A DNA stretch of 64,000 bases, taken from NCBI GenBank assembly GCA_903905585.1, contig CAIVHB010000007.1, positions 1-64,000 of the forward strand. Reading direction: 5' to 3'. The notes under the pieces were generated by a model, which was not told the DNA's origin, ran no database searches, and saw only the letters and a program-made list of their open reading frames with translations. This DNA is from an uncultured Ferrovum sp. (GTDB lineage: Bacteria > Pseudomonadota > Gammaproteobacteria > Burkholderiales > Ferrovaceae). A program made the position numbers and the translations under genes. The stretch's first letter is position 1. Each line of letters opens with the position of its first letter. Of the stretch, positions 49,192-58,863 are shown one piece after another.

Positions 49192-49268
49192 TTCAGTCCC
49201 CCCGATAACAGAGAACTCTGGGGATTAAAAATAGCTGTGTGTTGCCTATATCCAGAACTTGCAGAAAG

Positions 49269-50678
49269 CTAAGGTTCAGCGCGCGCAGCCAATTTTCCGT
49301 GGGCTAAGACCAATTCTAAGCGATCATCTTTGTGAACTTGATGTGGCGAACGCAGTAAAGCGCCATCAGGGGCATACACCAAGCTGTAGCCGCGTTGCAG
49401 CACTTGCCCGGGGTCAAGAAGCTGAAGCGCTTGTTGCCAACGCTGCAGCCCGCTATGACGCTTTTCAAGGCCACGCGACCAAGCCTTAGATCTGCGATCG
49501 ATCAGGTTTGATAAATCTCGGCTGAGAAAGGTGATTTTGTTTTTGGGATGTTGAAGGTGCAAGCGTGCTCTGAGCGTCTCGATATCTTGCTTACGATTGG
49601 AAAGGGCTTGTCGGGGATGTACTAATCGACTGGCCAAACGATCTAAGGCCCAACTTCTTTCTTCTAATCGACGTCTTGCAGAATGGCTCAAGCCTAATTG
49701 CGTGCGCTGAAGTTGATGTTGTAGGTGATCCATTTGGTGAAGTACAGATCGTGTCATGTGCCTCTTAATCAGAATGAGCTGATCAATCAGGGCGGATTGC
49801 GAAGGGGCGCACAATTCTGCTGCAGCTGTTGGGGTTGGGGCGCGGACATCTGCTGCAAAGTCTGCAATGGTGAAATCTGTTTCATGGCCCACACCGCTCA
49901 CTACTGGCATGGGGGCTTGGGAGATGGCTCTGGCAACCTGTTCATCATTAAATGCCCAGAGATCCTCCAGACTCCCTCCCCCGCGACAAATGACTAACAC
50001 ATCCACTTCTTTGCGTTGAGAAGCTTGTAGGATTGCGCTCACAATTTTGGGTGGGGCTTCAGCGCCTTGAACGGGCGTGGGATAAATGATCACTAAGACG
50101 TGTGGTGCCCGACGTGCAAGGGTGGTTAACACATCTTTTAATGCTGCAGCGGCAAGAGAAGTCACAATGCCAATAGAGCGTGGGTGAGAAGGCAGATTGC
50201 GTTTGCGACGCGTGTCAAATAAGCCTTCTTGTTCTAGACGCACCTTCAGCTTTAAAAAAGCCTCATAGAGTGCACCTTGTCCGGCCGGCCGCATTTGATC
50301 GACCACAATTTGAAATTCGCCACGCGCTTCATATAGGGTTGGGGCTCCCTGTAACTCAACCGCGTCCCCATTTTTCGGGAGCCAGTTCATGCGTTGATTG
50401 CGACCACGGAACATGGCGCAGCGAACTTGCGCTTCCTGATCTTTGAGTGAGAAATACCAATGCCCAGAACTGGCTCTCGTAAACCCTGATAGTTCACCGC
50501 TGACCCACTGAAGTGGGTAATGTTGCTCAATCGTTTGTCTGATTTGTCTGGCCAGTGCTGATACGGTAATCGTGCCCCCGTTTTGAGGTAAATCCAAAGG
50601 ATTCAGTCCGTTATTCGATGAAACGATCCCCGTATCGAGTTGTTGGTTGGGGACGGAATATTTATTATTATTTGACAA
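49269..50678 (-). CDS. xseA: Exodeoxyribonuclease VII, large subunit
   Basis: Degrades single-stranded DNA in both directions with XseB. The N-terminal OB-fold has ITVSALARQIRQTIE, WVSGELSGFTRASSGHWYF and RCAMFRGRN. The catalytic domain has IGIVTSLAAAALKDVL and CRGGGSLEDLWAFNDE, and the long coiled coil follows. The apparent start is TTG at 50678 with a weak GAG upstream; the first 36 residues lack family similarity, so the true start may be internal. Length 469. Confidence 0.94.
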   Translation of the reverse strand: MSNNNKYSVPNQQLDTGIVSSNNGLNPLDLPQNGGTITVSALARQIRQTIEQHYPLQWVSGELSGFTRASSGHWYFSLKDQEAQVRCAMFRGRNQRMNWLPKNGDAVELQGAPTLYEARGEFQIVVDQMRPAGQGALYEAFLKLKVRLEQEGLFDTRRKRNLPSHPRSIGIVTSLAAAALKDVLTTLARRAPHVLVIIYPTPVQGAEAPPKIVSAILQASQRKEVDVLVICRGGGSLEDLWAFNDEQVARAISQAPMPVVSGVGHETDFTIADFAADVRAPTPTAAAELCAPSQSALIDQLILIKRHMTRSVLHQMDHLQHQLQRTQLGLSHSARRRLEERSWALDRLASRLVHPRQALSNRKQDIETLRARLHLQHPKNKITFLSRDLSNLIDRRSKAWSRGLEKRHSGLQRWQQALQLLDPGQVLQRGYSLVYAPDGALLRSPHQVHKDDRLELVLAHGKLAARAEP

Positions 50679-50713
50679 ATGCTTTCTCGTTATAAGTGTA
50701 TGAAAAATATAGA

Positions 50714-50735
50714 TTTTTTGATTTTGATCAAAAAA
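50714..50735. repeat. AT-rich perfect hairpin upstream of xseA/exbB
   Basis: TTTTTTGAT, loop TTTG, ATCAAAAAA: a 9-bp perfect AT-rich dyad in the xseA-exbB divergent gap. It is too AT-rich to be a normal terminator and lies 70 bp from two DnaA-box-like sequences. Confidence 0.6.
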
Positions 50736-50803
50736 TGATCGTTACAAAAAAAACCCTTTAGCTTGATGCACTTAACCATACCAGAGGGAAATCTCCCACA
50801 AGT

Positions 50804-50826
50804 TTATCCACAGAGAATGTGGACAA
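50804..50826. promoter_or_regulatory. Inverted pair of DnaA-box-like sites
   Basis: TTATCCACA (50804-50812), a perfect DnaA box, faces TGTGGACAA (50818-50826), the complement of TTGTCCACA with one mismatch. The spacer is five bases. It sits about 75 bp upstream of exbB. It may give replication-linked control of exbB or xseA; alternatively it is a fortuitous dyad. No dnaA or other origin features are nearby. Confidence 0.5.
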
Positions 50827-50900
50827 GTTTTAAACCACTGAATAATCCTCGCTTTCCGGTACACTAGCCACCTTTCTAAAATTTTTAGGTGGGTATTGCT

Positions 50901-51509
50901 GTGTTATCCATTTTAGAGGCAGCGGGTTGGCCAAGTTGGTTTTTGTTAGCGTGTTCGGTGATTGCGTTAGCCATTATTTTTGAGAGAAGTTGGGCTTTAC
51001 GTTCTCATGCTGTCACCCCCAGTGATTTGCTCCCGCGCGTACTGGACCAATTTAAGAGCCGTGGAATGAATAGTGAGGTGATTGAGCGATTAGCTCAATC
51101 GTGTCCGCTAGGGCGTGTTCTGGCTGCAGGACTCATGAATGCGCAATCTTCAAGAGAAATCATGAAAGAGTCTATTGAAGATGCGGGACGTGCTGTCATG
51201 GTCGAGCTTGAGCGTTACCTCACTACTTTAGGCACCATCGCAACGATTAGTCCTTTACTCGGTTTATTTGGAACGGTAGTCGGTATGATCGTGATCTTCC
51301 GTACCCAAGGACCGGCAGGGACCAATCCTGCAGAGTTGGCGCATGGTATCTCTATTGCACTCTACAACACCGCCTTTGGTTTAATTGTTGCTGTGCCATC
51401 TATGGTTTTTTATCGCCACTTCCGTGCCCGAGTGAATAGCTTGATCGTTGAAATGGAGCAGCAGGCGGTGAAACTGGTTGAAATTGTGCATGGGCATCGT
51501 CAGGGATAA
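50901..51509 (+). CDS. exbB: ExbB/TolQ-type proton channel protein
   Basis: Inner-membrane motor subunit that uses the proton gradient to energise TonB or TolA. Three membrane helices are visible (about 10-28, 110-135, 145-170). The family motif LGTIATISPLLGLFGTVVGMI is quoted in part as ISPLLGLFGTVVGM. GTG 50901 is chosen because TAGGTGG lies seven bases upstream and homologues begin MLSI; GTG 50889 would add four residues. Length 202. It heads exbB-exbD-lpxK; no tonB gene is visible. Confidence 0.93.
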   Translation: MLSILEAAGWPSWFLLACSVIALAIIFERSWALRSHAVTPSDLLPRVLDQFKSRGMNSEVIERLAQSCPLGRVLAAGLMNAQSSREIMKESIEDAGRAVMVELERYLTTLGTIATISPLLGLFGTVVGMIVIFRTQGPAGTNPAELAHGISIALYNTAFGLIVAVPSMVFYRHFRARVNSLIVEMEQQAVKLVEIVHGHRQG

Positions 51510-51516
51510 GACGATT

Positions 51517-51939
51517 ATGAATTTCCAAAAAGGGAGAAATCGTGAAGATCCCGAGATCAATTTGATCCCGATGATTGATGTGCTGCTCGTCATTCTGATT
51601 TTTCTGATGGTGACCACTACTTACACACGCTATACCTCTTTGCAGATCAATCTGCCGCAAGCAGGGGGTGATGAGCGCCGCGAGCTTCCTGCAGTCATTC
51701 AGGTGGCCGTTGATTCAATTGGTCGTTATACCGTTGATCAGGTGCCTGCAAACTTTGTTGATCCAGAAAGCTTTGCTGAAGTTCTTAAACAAGCTGTAGG
51801 GGATCGCAAGGAGGTTGTCCTCACGATCAGTGCAGACGCGCAAGCCACACATCAGTCAGTGGTGAATGTGATGGAATCAGCGCGAAGGGCAGGGATTTCT
51901 CATGTCACCTTTACCACTCAAGGTACCCAGAATCGCTGA
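51517..51939 (+). CDS. exbD: ExbD/TolR family transport protein
   Basis: Partner of ExbB. A short cytoplasmic tail is followed by one membrane helix with the conserved acidic residue (INLIPMIDVLLVILIFLMV), then a periplasmic domain. ATG 51517 is chosen from alignment; the frame extends 13 residues upstream into exbB. Length 140. The stop lies inside the beginning of lpxK. Confidence 0.94.
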   Translation: MNFQKGRNREDPEINLIPMIDVLLVILIFLMVTTTYTRYTSLQINLPQAGGDERRELPAVIQVAVDSIGRYTVDQVPANFVDPESFAEVLKQAVGDRKEVVLTISADAQATHQSVVNVMESARRAGISHVTFTTQGTQNR

Positions 51940-53053
51940 GTCTCGATTCACGGCTTGGGTACTTAACCGCTGGTACGGGCCGCATCCGATTGCTTTCTTG
52001 AAGCCATTCGCATCACTATTTGAATGGAGTGTGCAGCGCAGACGAAAGGCTTATTCCAGCGGGCGAAAACAGGTAAAACGACTTCCTGTTCCTGTCATTG
52101 TGGTGGGGAATATTGTGGTAGGAGGGGCCGGTAAAACGCCTACTGTGCTGGCTGTTGTCGACGCACTCAAGCATCTTGGATATCGGCCCGCCATTTTGTC
52201 GCGGGGTTATGGCGCTCACCCACAGCATCCTCGTATGGTGACAGCGCATTCCACTCCGTCAGAGGTAGGGGATGAGCCTGTACTTTTATTTAGGCATGCA
52301 GGCGTGCCTCTGGCGGTGGGTGTAGATCGCTTTGCAGCCGGACAGCTCTTGCTGCGCCAACATCCAGAAATTAACTGCATAGTCAGTGATGATGGTTTGC
52401 AGCACTATGCATTACATCGAGATATTGAATGGGTGGTGATTGCGCGTGATAGAGGTTTGGGCAATGGGGCTCTTCTTCCTGCAGGCCCCTTGCGAGAATC
52501 TATTTCACGACTCAGCGAGGTGGATGCTTTGGTTTTGCACGGTACAAGCCCCCAACGCTCTTCTGAATCACAGATCGCTCAGGTGCAGCCGCTCGAAGCG
52601 CTTATCCCTGAAGCTGTACCCCAATTTACGCTTGTATTGACGATGGGCGCTCCTGAGCCGTTTCAGCAATGGAGGGCAAAGCTAGACTCTCAGCATCTGG
52701 AACAAGTTGCCAATCAAAGTAGTCAGGAAAAACGGGATGAATGGGATAACCCCCACGCTTGGTCTGTTTGGAAGGGCAATCTTGTTCATGCGGTTGCAGG
52801 CATTGGGCACCCCCAGCGTTTTTTTACTGCGCTTGAGCAGCAAGGAATGGTGGTGACCCCTCATGCCTTTGCTGACCACCACCGCTTTGCTGGGCATGAG
52901 CTTAATTTTCCTGAGCCTTATCCCATCATGATGACGGAGAAGGATGCAGTAAAATGCTTAAACTTAGCATTGGATCGCCATTGGGTGGTCCCGCTTCACG
53001 CCAAATTGGATTCTCATGCGGTGGCGTGGTTACGAAACAAACTGGAGAAGTAA
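51902..53053 (+). CDS. lpxK: Tetraacyldisaccharide 4'-kinase
   Basis: Phosphorylates the lipid A disaccharide precursor at the inner membrane. Walker A is VGNIVVGGAGKTPTVLA, followed by ILSRGYGAHP, GDEPVLLFRHAGVPLAVG and VSDDGLQHYALHRDIE. The C-terminal TEKDAVK is present. Length 383 is slightly long. ATG 51902 overlaps exbD by 38 bases and has AGGG at good spacing. Translational coupling to exbD is likely. Confidence 0.95.
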   Translation: MSPLPLKVPRIAESRFTAWVLNRWYGPHPIAFLKPFASLFEWSVQRRRKAYSSGRKQVKRLPVPVIVVGNIVVGGAGKTPTVLAVVDALKHLGYRPAILSRGYGAHPQHPRMVTAHSTPSEVGDEPVLLFRHAGVPLAVGVDRFAAGQLLLRQHPEINCIVSDDGLQHYALHRDIEWVVIARDRGLGNGALLPAGPLRESISRLSEVDALVLHGTSPQRSSESQIAQVQPLEALIPEAVPQFTLVLTMGAPEPFQQWRAKLDSQHLEQVANQSSQEKRDEWDNPHAWSVWKGNLVHAVAGIGHPQRFFTALEQQGMVVTPHAFADHHRFAGHELNFPEPYPIMMTEKDAVKCLNLALDRHWVVPLHAKLDSHAVAWLRNKLEK

Positions 53054-53054
53054 G

Positions 53055-53234
53055 ATGGACCCCAAACTGATTGAAATTCTGGTGTGCCCGGTGTGCAAAG
53101 GCCCCCTGATCCGTCGAAGCAAAGAATCTGATTTGGTGTGCAAGCCCTGCAGAATAGCTTTTCCCATTCAGGACGGTATTCCTGTGATGTTGGTGGATGA
53201 AGCGACTGAACTTCCACCGGACTTAGACCTTTGA
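53055..53234 (+). CDS. Trm112 family small zinc protein (YcaR-like)
   Basis: Fifty-nine-residue protein with four cysteines in two pairs (LVCPVCKGPL and LVCKPCRIAF), predicted to bind zinc, ending in DGIPVMLVDEA. ATG 53055 follows the lpxK stop by one base and has GGAG upstream. Located between lpxK and kdsB, as ycaR is in enterobacteria. It may activate a methyltransferase, by analogy to eukaryotic Trm112; this is not shown here. Confidence 0.93.
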   Translation: MDPKLIEILVCPVCKGPLIRRSKESDLVCKPCRIAFPIQDGIPVMLVDEATELPPDLDL

Positions 53235-54016
53235 CGGCTGTTGTTCCTTTTTCAGTTCTGATACCAGCACGTCTGGCCTCTACTCGCTTGCCGCGCAAAC
53301 CCCTGCTGGATATCGCTGGGGTGCCCATGGTGGTGCGTTGCTGCCACTGCGCCCAAGCTTCAGGGGCCGCAAGTATTGCAGTGGCGACCGATAGTTTGGA
53401 AATTGCTGATGTGGTGCGCAATCATGGCTTTGAAGTAGTGCTTACTGATGCGCACCATGCAACAGGTACCGATAGGCTGGCGCAGGCAGCATCACTGCTT
53501 GGATTGGGTGATCAGGACATTGTGGTCAATCTGCAGGGGGATGAACCCCTCATGTCTCCGGAATTACTCAGACAGGTAGCTGAGCGTTTGGCCTCTCGTT
53601 CTGATGCAGTGATGGCTACGCTGGTTCATCCTATTCATGATCTGGCGAGCTTTATGAATCCAGCTGTGGTGAAGACGGTACTCAACGCACAGGGAGATGC
53701 CATATGGTTTTCACGAGCGCCTATTCCTTGGCCGCGAGACGCTTTTGCTCAGGACCCCAAGACTTGGCCCTTAAAGCAGGCTCCCTTACGCCATGTGGGT
53801 CTTTATGCTTATCGCCGTCATTTCTTGCCCACTTACGCTGCACTGGCTGCTCCAGCCTCTGAGCAGGCTGAATCTTTAGAGCAACTTAGGGTTCTGCACC
53901 ATGGTTATATTTTAAGCTGCGTTCAGGTAGAGCACGCCCCTGAAGGGGGCGTAGACACCCAAGAAGACCTCATTCGTGTGCGACTGCAAATTGACCGATT
54001 GGGCGATGTGAGGTAG
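53231..54016 (+). CDS. kdsB: 3-deoxy-manno-octulosonate cytidylyltransferase
   Basis: Activates Kdo as CMP-Kdo for lipopolysaccharide. Motifs VLIPARLASTRLPRKPL (substrate binding), VATDS, NLQGDEPLM, ATLVHPI and HVGLYAYRRHFL are present. The start is a TTG at 53231 overlapping the stop of the Trm112 gene (TTGA). Length 261. The lpxK-Trm112-kdsB-adk order matches many betaproteobacteria. Confidence 0.95.
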   Translation: MTAVVPFSVLIPARLASTRLPRKPLLDIAGVPMVVRCCHCAQASGAASIAVATDSLEIADVVRNHGFEVVLTDAHHATGTDRLAQAASLLGLGDQDIVVNLQGDEPLMSPELLRQVAERLASRSDAVMATLVHPIHDLASFMNPAVVKTVLNAQGDAIWFSRAPIPWPRDAFAQDPKTWPLKQAPLRHVGLYAYRRHFLPTYAALAAPASEQAESLEQLRVLHHGYILSCVQVEHAPEGGVDTQEDLIRVRLQIDRLGDVR

Positions 54017-54736
<720 letters not shown>

Positions 54737-54738
54737 GC

Positions 54739-56004
54739 ATGGCAAGACCTAAAAACGCTTTCTATGCGCAGTCTGGTGGTGTCACCGCTGTGATTAATGC
54801 CTCTGCTTGTGGTGTTATTGAGACCGCAAGGAAATATCCCGAGACCATCGGCAAAGTCTATGCAGGACGAAATGGCATTCTTGGCGCGCTTCAAGAAGAC
54901 CTGATTGATACCGGAAAAGAGTCTGATGCCGCCATTCGTGCCCTGCGCCATACCCCAGCAGGTGCTTTTGGCTCTGCGCGCTATAAGCTCAAAGGTCTTG
55001 ATCAAAATCGCGCAGAGTATGAGCGATTAATTGAAGTATTTCGCGCCCATAACATTGGCTATTTTTTCTATAACGGGGGGGGCGATTCACAAGATACCTG
55101 CCATAAAGTCTCGCAAATTGGAGACGAATTGGGATACCCCGTGGTTTGTGTAGGTGTGCCTAAAACGATAGACAATGATTTGCCGTATACCGATTGTTGT
55201 CCTGGGTTTGGTTCTGTAGCGAAGTATGTAGCGACCTCTATTCGTGAGGCGGGTTATGACGTGGCCTCTATGGCAGCGACTTCCACAAAAGTTTTTGTGC
55301 TGGAAGTGATGGGCCGGCACGCTGGATGGATTACCGCTGCGTGCGGTTTGGCCACTGAGCAGGCGGGGGAAGCGCCTCACATTTTGTTGTTTCCTGAAAT
55401 TCCTTTGGATCAAAAAGCCTTTCTTGCTCGCGTGAAAGAAGTGGTAAAGACACATGGCTTTTGTGTAGTGGGTGTCAGTGAGGGGATTCGCGATCTTGAG
55501 GGTAAATTTATTTCTGACAGTGGTCTGCGGGATGCTTTTGGGCATGCACAGCTGGGTGGAGTGGCCCCTGTGATTGCCAATCTGATTCGCTCTGAATTGG
55601 GTTACAAATATCATTGGGCTGTAGCCGATTATCTGCAGCGCGCCGCCCGTCATTTGGCTTCAAAGACGGATGTCCGGCAAGCCTATGCGATGGGTAAGGC
55701 TGCAGTTGAACTCGCTGTGAAAGGGCACAACGCGGTGATGCCGACTATTGAGCGTATCTCTGATGTTCCCTACAAATGGAAGGTGGGTAAAGTGGGGCTG
55801 GCAGAGGTAGCCAATCAGGAGCGGATGATGCCGCGCGACTACATCACGGCAGATGGTTTTCATATCACTGCAAAATGTAGACGCTATTTATCGCCCTTAA
55901 TTGAGGGTGAAGATTACCCTCCTTACCGCAATGGTCTGCCTGATTACGTGCGCTTGAAACTCAGTAGCGTGAAGAAAAAGCTCAATAAAGAGTTTAAGCC
56001 CTAA
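54739..56004 (+). CDS. pfp: 6-phosphofructokinase, probably pyrophosphate-dependent
   Basis: Interconverts fructose 6-phosphate and fructose 1,6-bisphosphate. The phosphoryl-donor loop is NGGGDSQDT (Asp116), and the catalytic loop PKTIDNDLP has Lys142. Asp at the second position and Lys instead of Gly in the P-[GK]-TIDND motif mark PPi users rather than ATP users. Length 421 is like PPi enzymes of methylotrophic and nitrifying Proteobacteria. Such an enzyme is reversible and saves ATP. It is next to adk, three bases apart, as in some methylotrophs. Activity is inferred from two residues. Confidence 0.9.
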   Translation: MARPKNAFYAQSGGVTAVINASACGVIETARKYPETIGKVYAGRNGILGALQEDLIDTGKESDAAIRALRHTPAGAFGSARYKLKGLDQNRAEYERLIEVFRAHNIGYFFYNGGGDSQDTCHKVSQIGDELGYPVVCVGVPKTIDNDLPYTDCCPGFGSVAKYVATSIREAGYDVASMAATSTKVFVLEVMGRHAGWITAACGLATEQAGEAPHILLFPEIPLDQKAFLARVKEVVKTHGFCVVGVSEGIRDLEGKFISDSGLRDAFGHAQLGGVAPVIANLIRSELGYKYHWAVADYLQRAARHLASKTDVRQAYAMGKAAVELAVKGHNAVMPTIERISDVPYKWKVGKVGLAEVANQERMMPRDYITADGFHITAKCRRYLSPLIEGEDYPPYRNGLPDYVRLKLSSVKKKLNKEFKP

Positions 56005-56010
56005 GCTGAT

Positions 56011-56988
56011 TTAAGCGGGACGGAGGCGAAGATGCATCGCCTCTGTTGCGTTCACCAATTCTGATCGTATGCCAGGTTCAAAAGCCGCATGTCCTGCGTC
56101 TGCCACCACACAGTAATGTGCGCTTGGCCAAACTTGGTGAAGCTCATAGGAAGAAACCGCTGGGCAGACCGCATCATATCGACCCTGAACGATAAAACAG
56201 GGTAAATGCCGAATGCGATCAATCCTATCAAGCAACGAATTATCAGGTAGAAAAATATGGTTCACAAAATAGTGCGCTTCAATTCGCGCAAGACTTAAGG
56301 CCACATTATCACTCGCGAAGTGGTTTTGAGTGGCTAGGCTTGGCAGCAGTGTGCTGCAGGCTCCTTCATAGGTTCCCCAAGCGCGCGCTGCGGGCATATG
56401 AATGGTTGGATCAGGGTTAGTCAAACGCTGATGGTAAGCCGTTAACAGATCATGACGTTCGGATTCCGGAATGTGACTGCTGAAGCGTTCCCACTGGTCT
56501 GGAAAGATATGGCGGAGACCATATAGGAACCAATCAATTTCAACGGGCCGGCATAAAAATATCCCGCGCAATATCAACCCTAGGCAGCGTTCCGGATGTG
56601 CCTCAGCATAGGCGAGTGCAAGGGTACTGCCCCATGATCCGCCAAACACCACCCATTGATTAATGCCCAAGGTTTTTCTGAGCAATTCGATATCGGAGAT
56701 TAATAAGGGCGTTGTGTTATTGCGTAGTTCTCCAAATGGGCGCGAACGCCCTGCGCCGCGCTGATCAAAAATCACAATGCGATAGCGCGAGGGGTCGAAG
56801 AAACGGCGATGCTGAGGCCCTGAGCCCGCACCGGGCCCCCCATGCAGAAACACCACGGGTATCCCTTTAGGATTGCCTGATTCCTCCCAATACATGGAAT
56901 GCAGGTCATCTAGTTGCAAATAACCTGAATCGCGTGAGGCGATTTCAGGAAATAGGGGGGTTAGTTCTGCCGGCTCCGATAAGGGCAT
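56011..56988 (-). CDS. pip: Proline iminopeptidase
   Basis: Alpha/beta-hydrolase that releases N-terminal proline. The nucleophile motif is VFGGSWGSTLALAYA, preceded by the oxyanion-hole HGGPGAGS and DQRGAGRSRPF. The acid and histidine are in QGRYDAVCP and DAGHAAFEPG. Length 325 is standard. The gene is convergent with pfp at a gap of six bases. Confidence 0.94.
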   Translation of the reverse strand: MPLSEPAELTPLFPEIASRDSGYLQLDDLHSMYWEESGNPKGIPVVFLHGGPGAGSGPQHRRFFDPSRYRIVIFDQRGAGRSRPFGELRNNTTPLLISDIELLRKTLGINQWVVFGGSWGSTLALAYAEAHPERCLGLILRGIFLCRPVEIDWFLYGLRHIFPDQWERFSSHIPESERHDLLTAYHQRLTNPDPTIHMPAARAWGTYEGACSTLLPSLATQNHFASDNVALSLARIEAHYFVNHIFLPDNSLLDRIDRIRHLPCFIVQGRYDAVCPAVSSYELHQVWPSAHYCVVADAGHAAFEPGIRSELVNATEAMHLRLRPA

Positions 56989-57210
56989 CGTTGACTCTTT
57001 ATTATTGGTTTAAGAACTTTAATTTATTATGTGGTATTTTGCTGCACTGCGACAAATTTTTGCAATCTGATCGTGATATATTGTCAATGCGTTGGTTATT
57101 TTTTTGTGTCAAGCTAGGCTGACGCAAGACCTTGTTTATTCGTTTCGCTTAAAATCCATGTTTTTCCCTCTGGCTTAACGCGAAATTACTGATTGTAATC
57201 GAGAGGCCTC

Positions 57211-58431
57211 ATGCTATACGAACTCCATGAAATGCAGCACTCCTACTTTGCGCCTATCCGCGCGGTAGCGCAAACGGTAGTCAGTATGTACGGCCATCCC
57301 ATCAGCCCACTGAGCTACTCACCGATCTCACGCGCGATTGCCGCGGGCTCAGAACTGATCTTGCGCACGACGCAACGTTACGACAAACCTGCTTTCAATA
57401 TCAGCACCACAGAATTTCAAGGACACACTGTAACCATCGAAGAAGAAGTCGTGATGGATAAAGCTTTTTGTCAGTTACGCCACTTCCGTAAGGTAGGTGT
57501 TAAAAAAGAAGGCCCTGTTGTTCTCATCGTGGCCCCTCTTTCCGGTCATTACGCAACCTTACTGCGCGATACCGTGCGCGGCTTTTTGCAGCACCATGAC
57601 GTGTACATCACAGACTGGAAAGACGCAAAAATGGTTCCCCTCTCTTTGGGTGAATTTGGATTTGATGATTACGTAAAGTACGTGATGGAGTTTCTGGAAC
57701 ACTTCCAGGGTAAGGCTCATGTTGTTTCTGTCTGTCAGCCCACTGTTCCTGTATTAGTTGCAGTGTCTCTCATGGCTGCGAAGTCATCCGCTTCGTTACC
57801 GAGATCTATGGTGATGATGGGCGGCCCGATTGATGCCCGAAAAAGCCCAACGGCAGTGAATATTTTTGCTACTGAACACACCCTAGATTGGTTTGTTGGC
57901 CATTTGATTTACCCCGTGCCTTCAAAGTATCCAGGCTATTCGCGACGCGTGTACCCTGGATTTTTGCAACATACCGGGTTTGTTGCAATGAATCCGGGGC
58001 GTCATATTTCATCGCATCGTGATTTTTTCTATCATCTGATTCAAGGGAACGGTGATAGCGTGCATCATCACAAGACCTTCTATGATGAATACAATGCGGT
58101 GATGGATTTGCCGGCAAAATATTATATTGAGACCATCTCACGGGTATTCCAGCTGCAATCCTTACCTAAAGGTGAACTCGAGTCTTGCGGCCAACACGTT
58201 GATCCTAGTCGAATCAAAACCACTGCGTTGTTAACGGTGGAAGGTGAACTCGATGATATTTCTGGGGGTGGACAGACTGAGGCAGCGCACGAACTGTGTA
58301 CGGGTATTCCTAAAGATCACCATCTTCACATCACCGTTCCAGATGTAGGACATTACGGAATTTTTAGTGGTCGTCGTTATCGTGAAATTATCTATCCGCA
58401 GCTCGCGCAATTCATCGCAAAGTACGATTAA
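57211..58431 (+). CDS. phaZ: Intracellular polyhydroxyalkanoate depolymerase
   Basis: Mobilises cytoplasmic polyhydroxybutyrate granules. The sequence starts MLYELHEMQHSYFAPIRA, typical of the PhaZa1-type family, with alpha/beta-hydrolase fold. The nucleophile is a cysteine, Cys175 in VSVCQPTVPVLVA, instead of serine, as in the Cupriavidus enzyme. The acid/His are in LTVEGELDDISG and PDVGHYGIFSGRRYRE. Length 406. GAGAGG precedes the ATG. It is followed by a PhaM-like gene, linking it to storage-granule metabolism. Confidence 0.93.
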   Translation: MLYELHEMQHSYFAPIRAVAQTVVSMYGHPISPLSYSPISRAIAAGSELILRTTQRYDKPAFNISTTEFQGHTVTIEEEVVMDKAFCQLRHFRKVGVKKEGPVVLIVAPLSGHYATLLRDTVRGFLQHHDVYITDWKDAKMVPLSLGEFGFDDYVKYVMEFLEHFQGKAHVVSVCQPTVPVLVAVSLMAAKSSASLPRSMVMMGGPIDARKSPTAVNIFATEHTLDWFVGHLIYPVPSKYPGYSRRVYPGFLQHTGFVAMNPGRHISSHRDFFYHLIQGNGDSVHHHKTFYDEYNAVMDLPAKYYIETISRVFQLQSLPKGELESCGQHVDPSRIKTTALLTVEGELDDISGGGQTEAAHELCTGIPKDHHLHITVPDVGHYGIFSGRRYREIIYPQLAQFIAKYD

Positions 58432-58446
58432 GCTCAAGGAGTAGTC

Positions 58447-58863
58447 ATGAGTAAAGACGCCTCATCTAACGAAATTTTTGAAGCTTTTCAGCGCATGATA
58501 AATCCTATGGCTTTCCCTATGCAGAATTTGCTGATGGGAGGGATGAAGCTTGAGGATGTAGAGCGCAAAATCTCTGAATTGCAAACCGTGCATCACTGGT
58601 TATCCACCAACCTGGGTATGCTGGAATTGACCATCAAAACTTTGGAATATCAGAAGGCTTTGCTCACCCCAAGCAAGAAAGAGGGGACTGACGATGCAGC
58701 AGAAAACAAAGTTGAGAATCCTTTTATGAATCCCGCAATGTGGCCGTGGCCTTATGGTCAAGCTCATGCCCCAGCCCAAGAAGAAAAGAAAGAAACGCGT
58801 GCTGAAAAAACAGCTGAAGCCGCTTCATCAAAAACATCCAGACCCGGTAAAAAAGCGAGTTAA
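58447..58863 (+). CDS. PhaM-like PHB granule-associated protein
   Basis: Small protein with a helical N-terminus (AFQRMINPMAFPMQNLLMGGM), a central coiled-coil-like stretch, Pro/Trp segment WPWPYGQAH, and an Ala/Lys-rich tail ending in RPGKKAS. This order matches betaproteobacterial PhaM, which activates PHA synthase and tethers granules to the nucleoid. The tail is shorter than in Cupriavidus (full protein 138 residues). AAGGAG precedes the start. It lies directly after phaZ and overlaps folA by four bases. Confidence 0.8.
   Translation: MSKDASSNEIFEAFQRMINPMAFPMQNLLMGGMKLEDVERKISELQTVHHWLSTNLGMLELTIKTLEYQKALLTPSKKEGTDDAAENKVENPFMNPAMWPWPYGQAHAPAQEEKKETRAEKTAEAASSKTSRPGKKAS

Noticed and set aside
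49192-49268. Terminator between miaA and xseA
   Set aside because: A CAGAG/CTCTG and CCCC/GGGG dyad exists but has no convincing T tract in either direction.
50679-50900. Chromosomal replication origin
   Set aside because: Only two DnaA-like boxes are present and no dnaA, dnaN or gidA genes are near.
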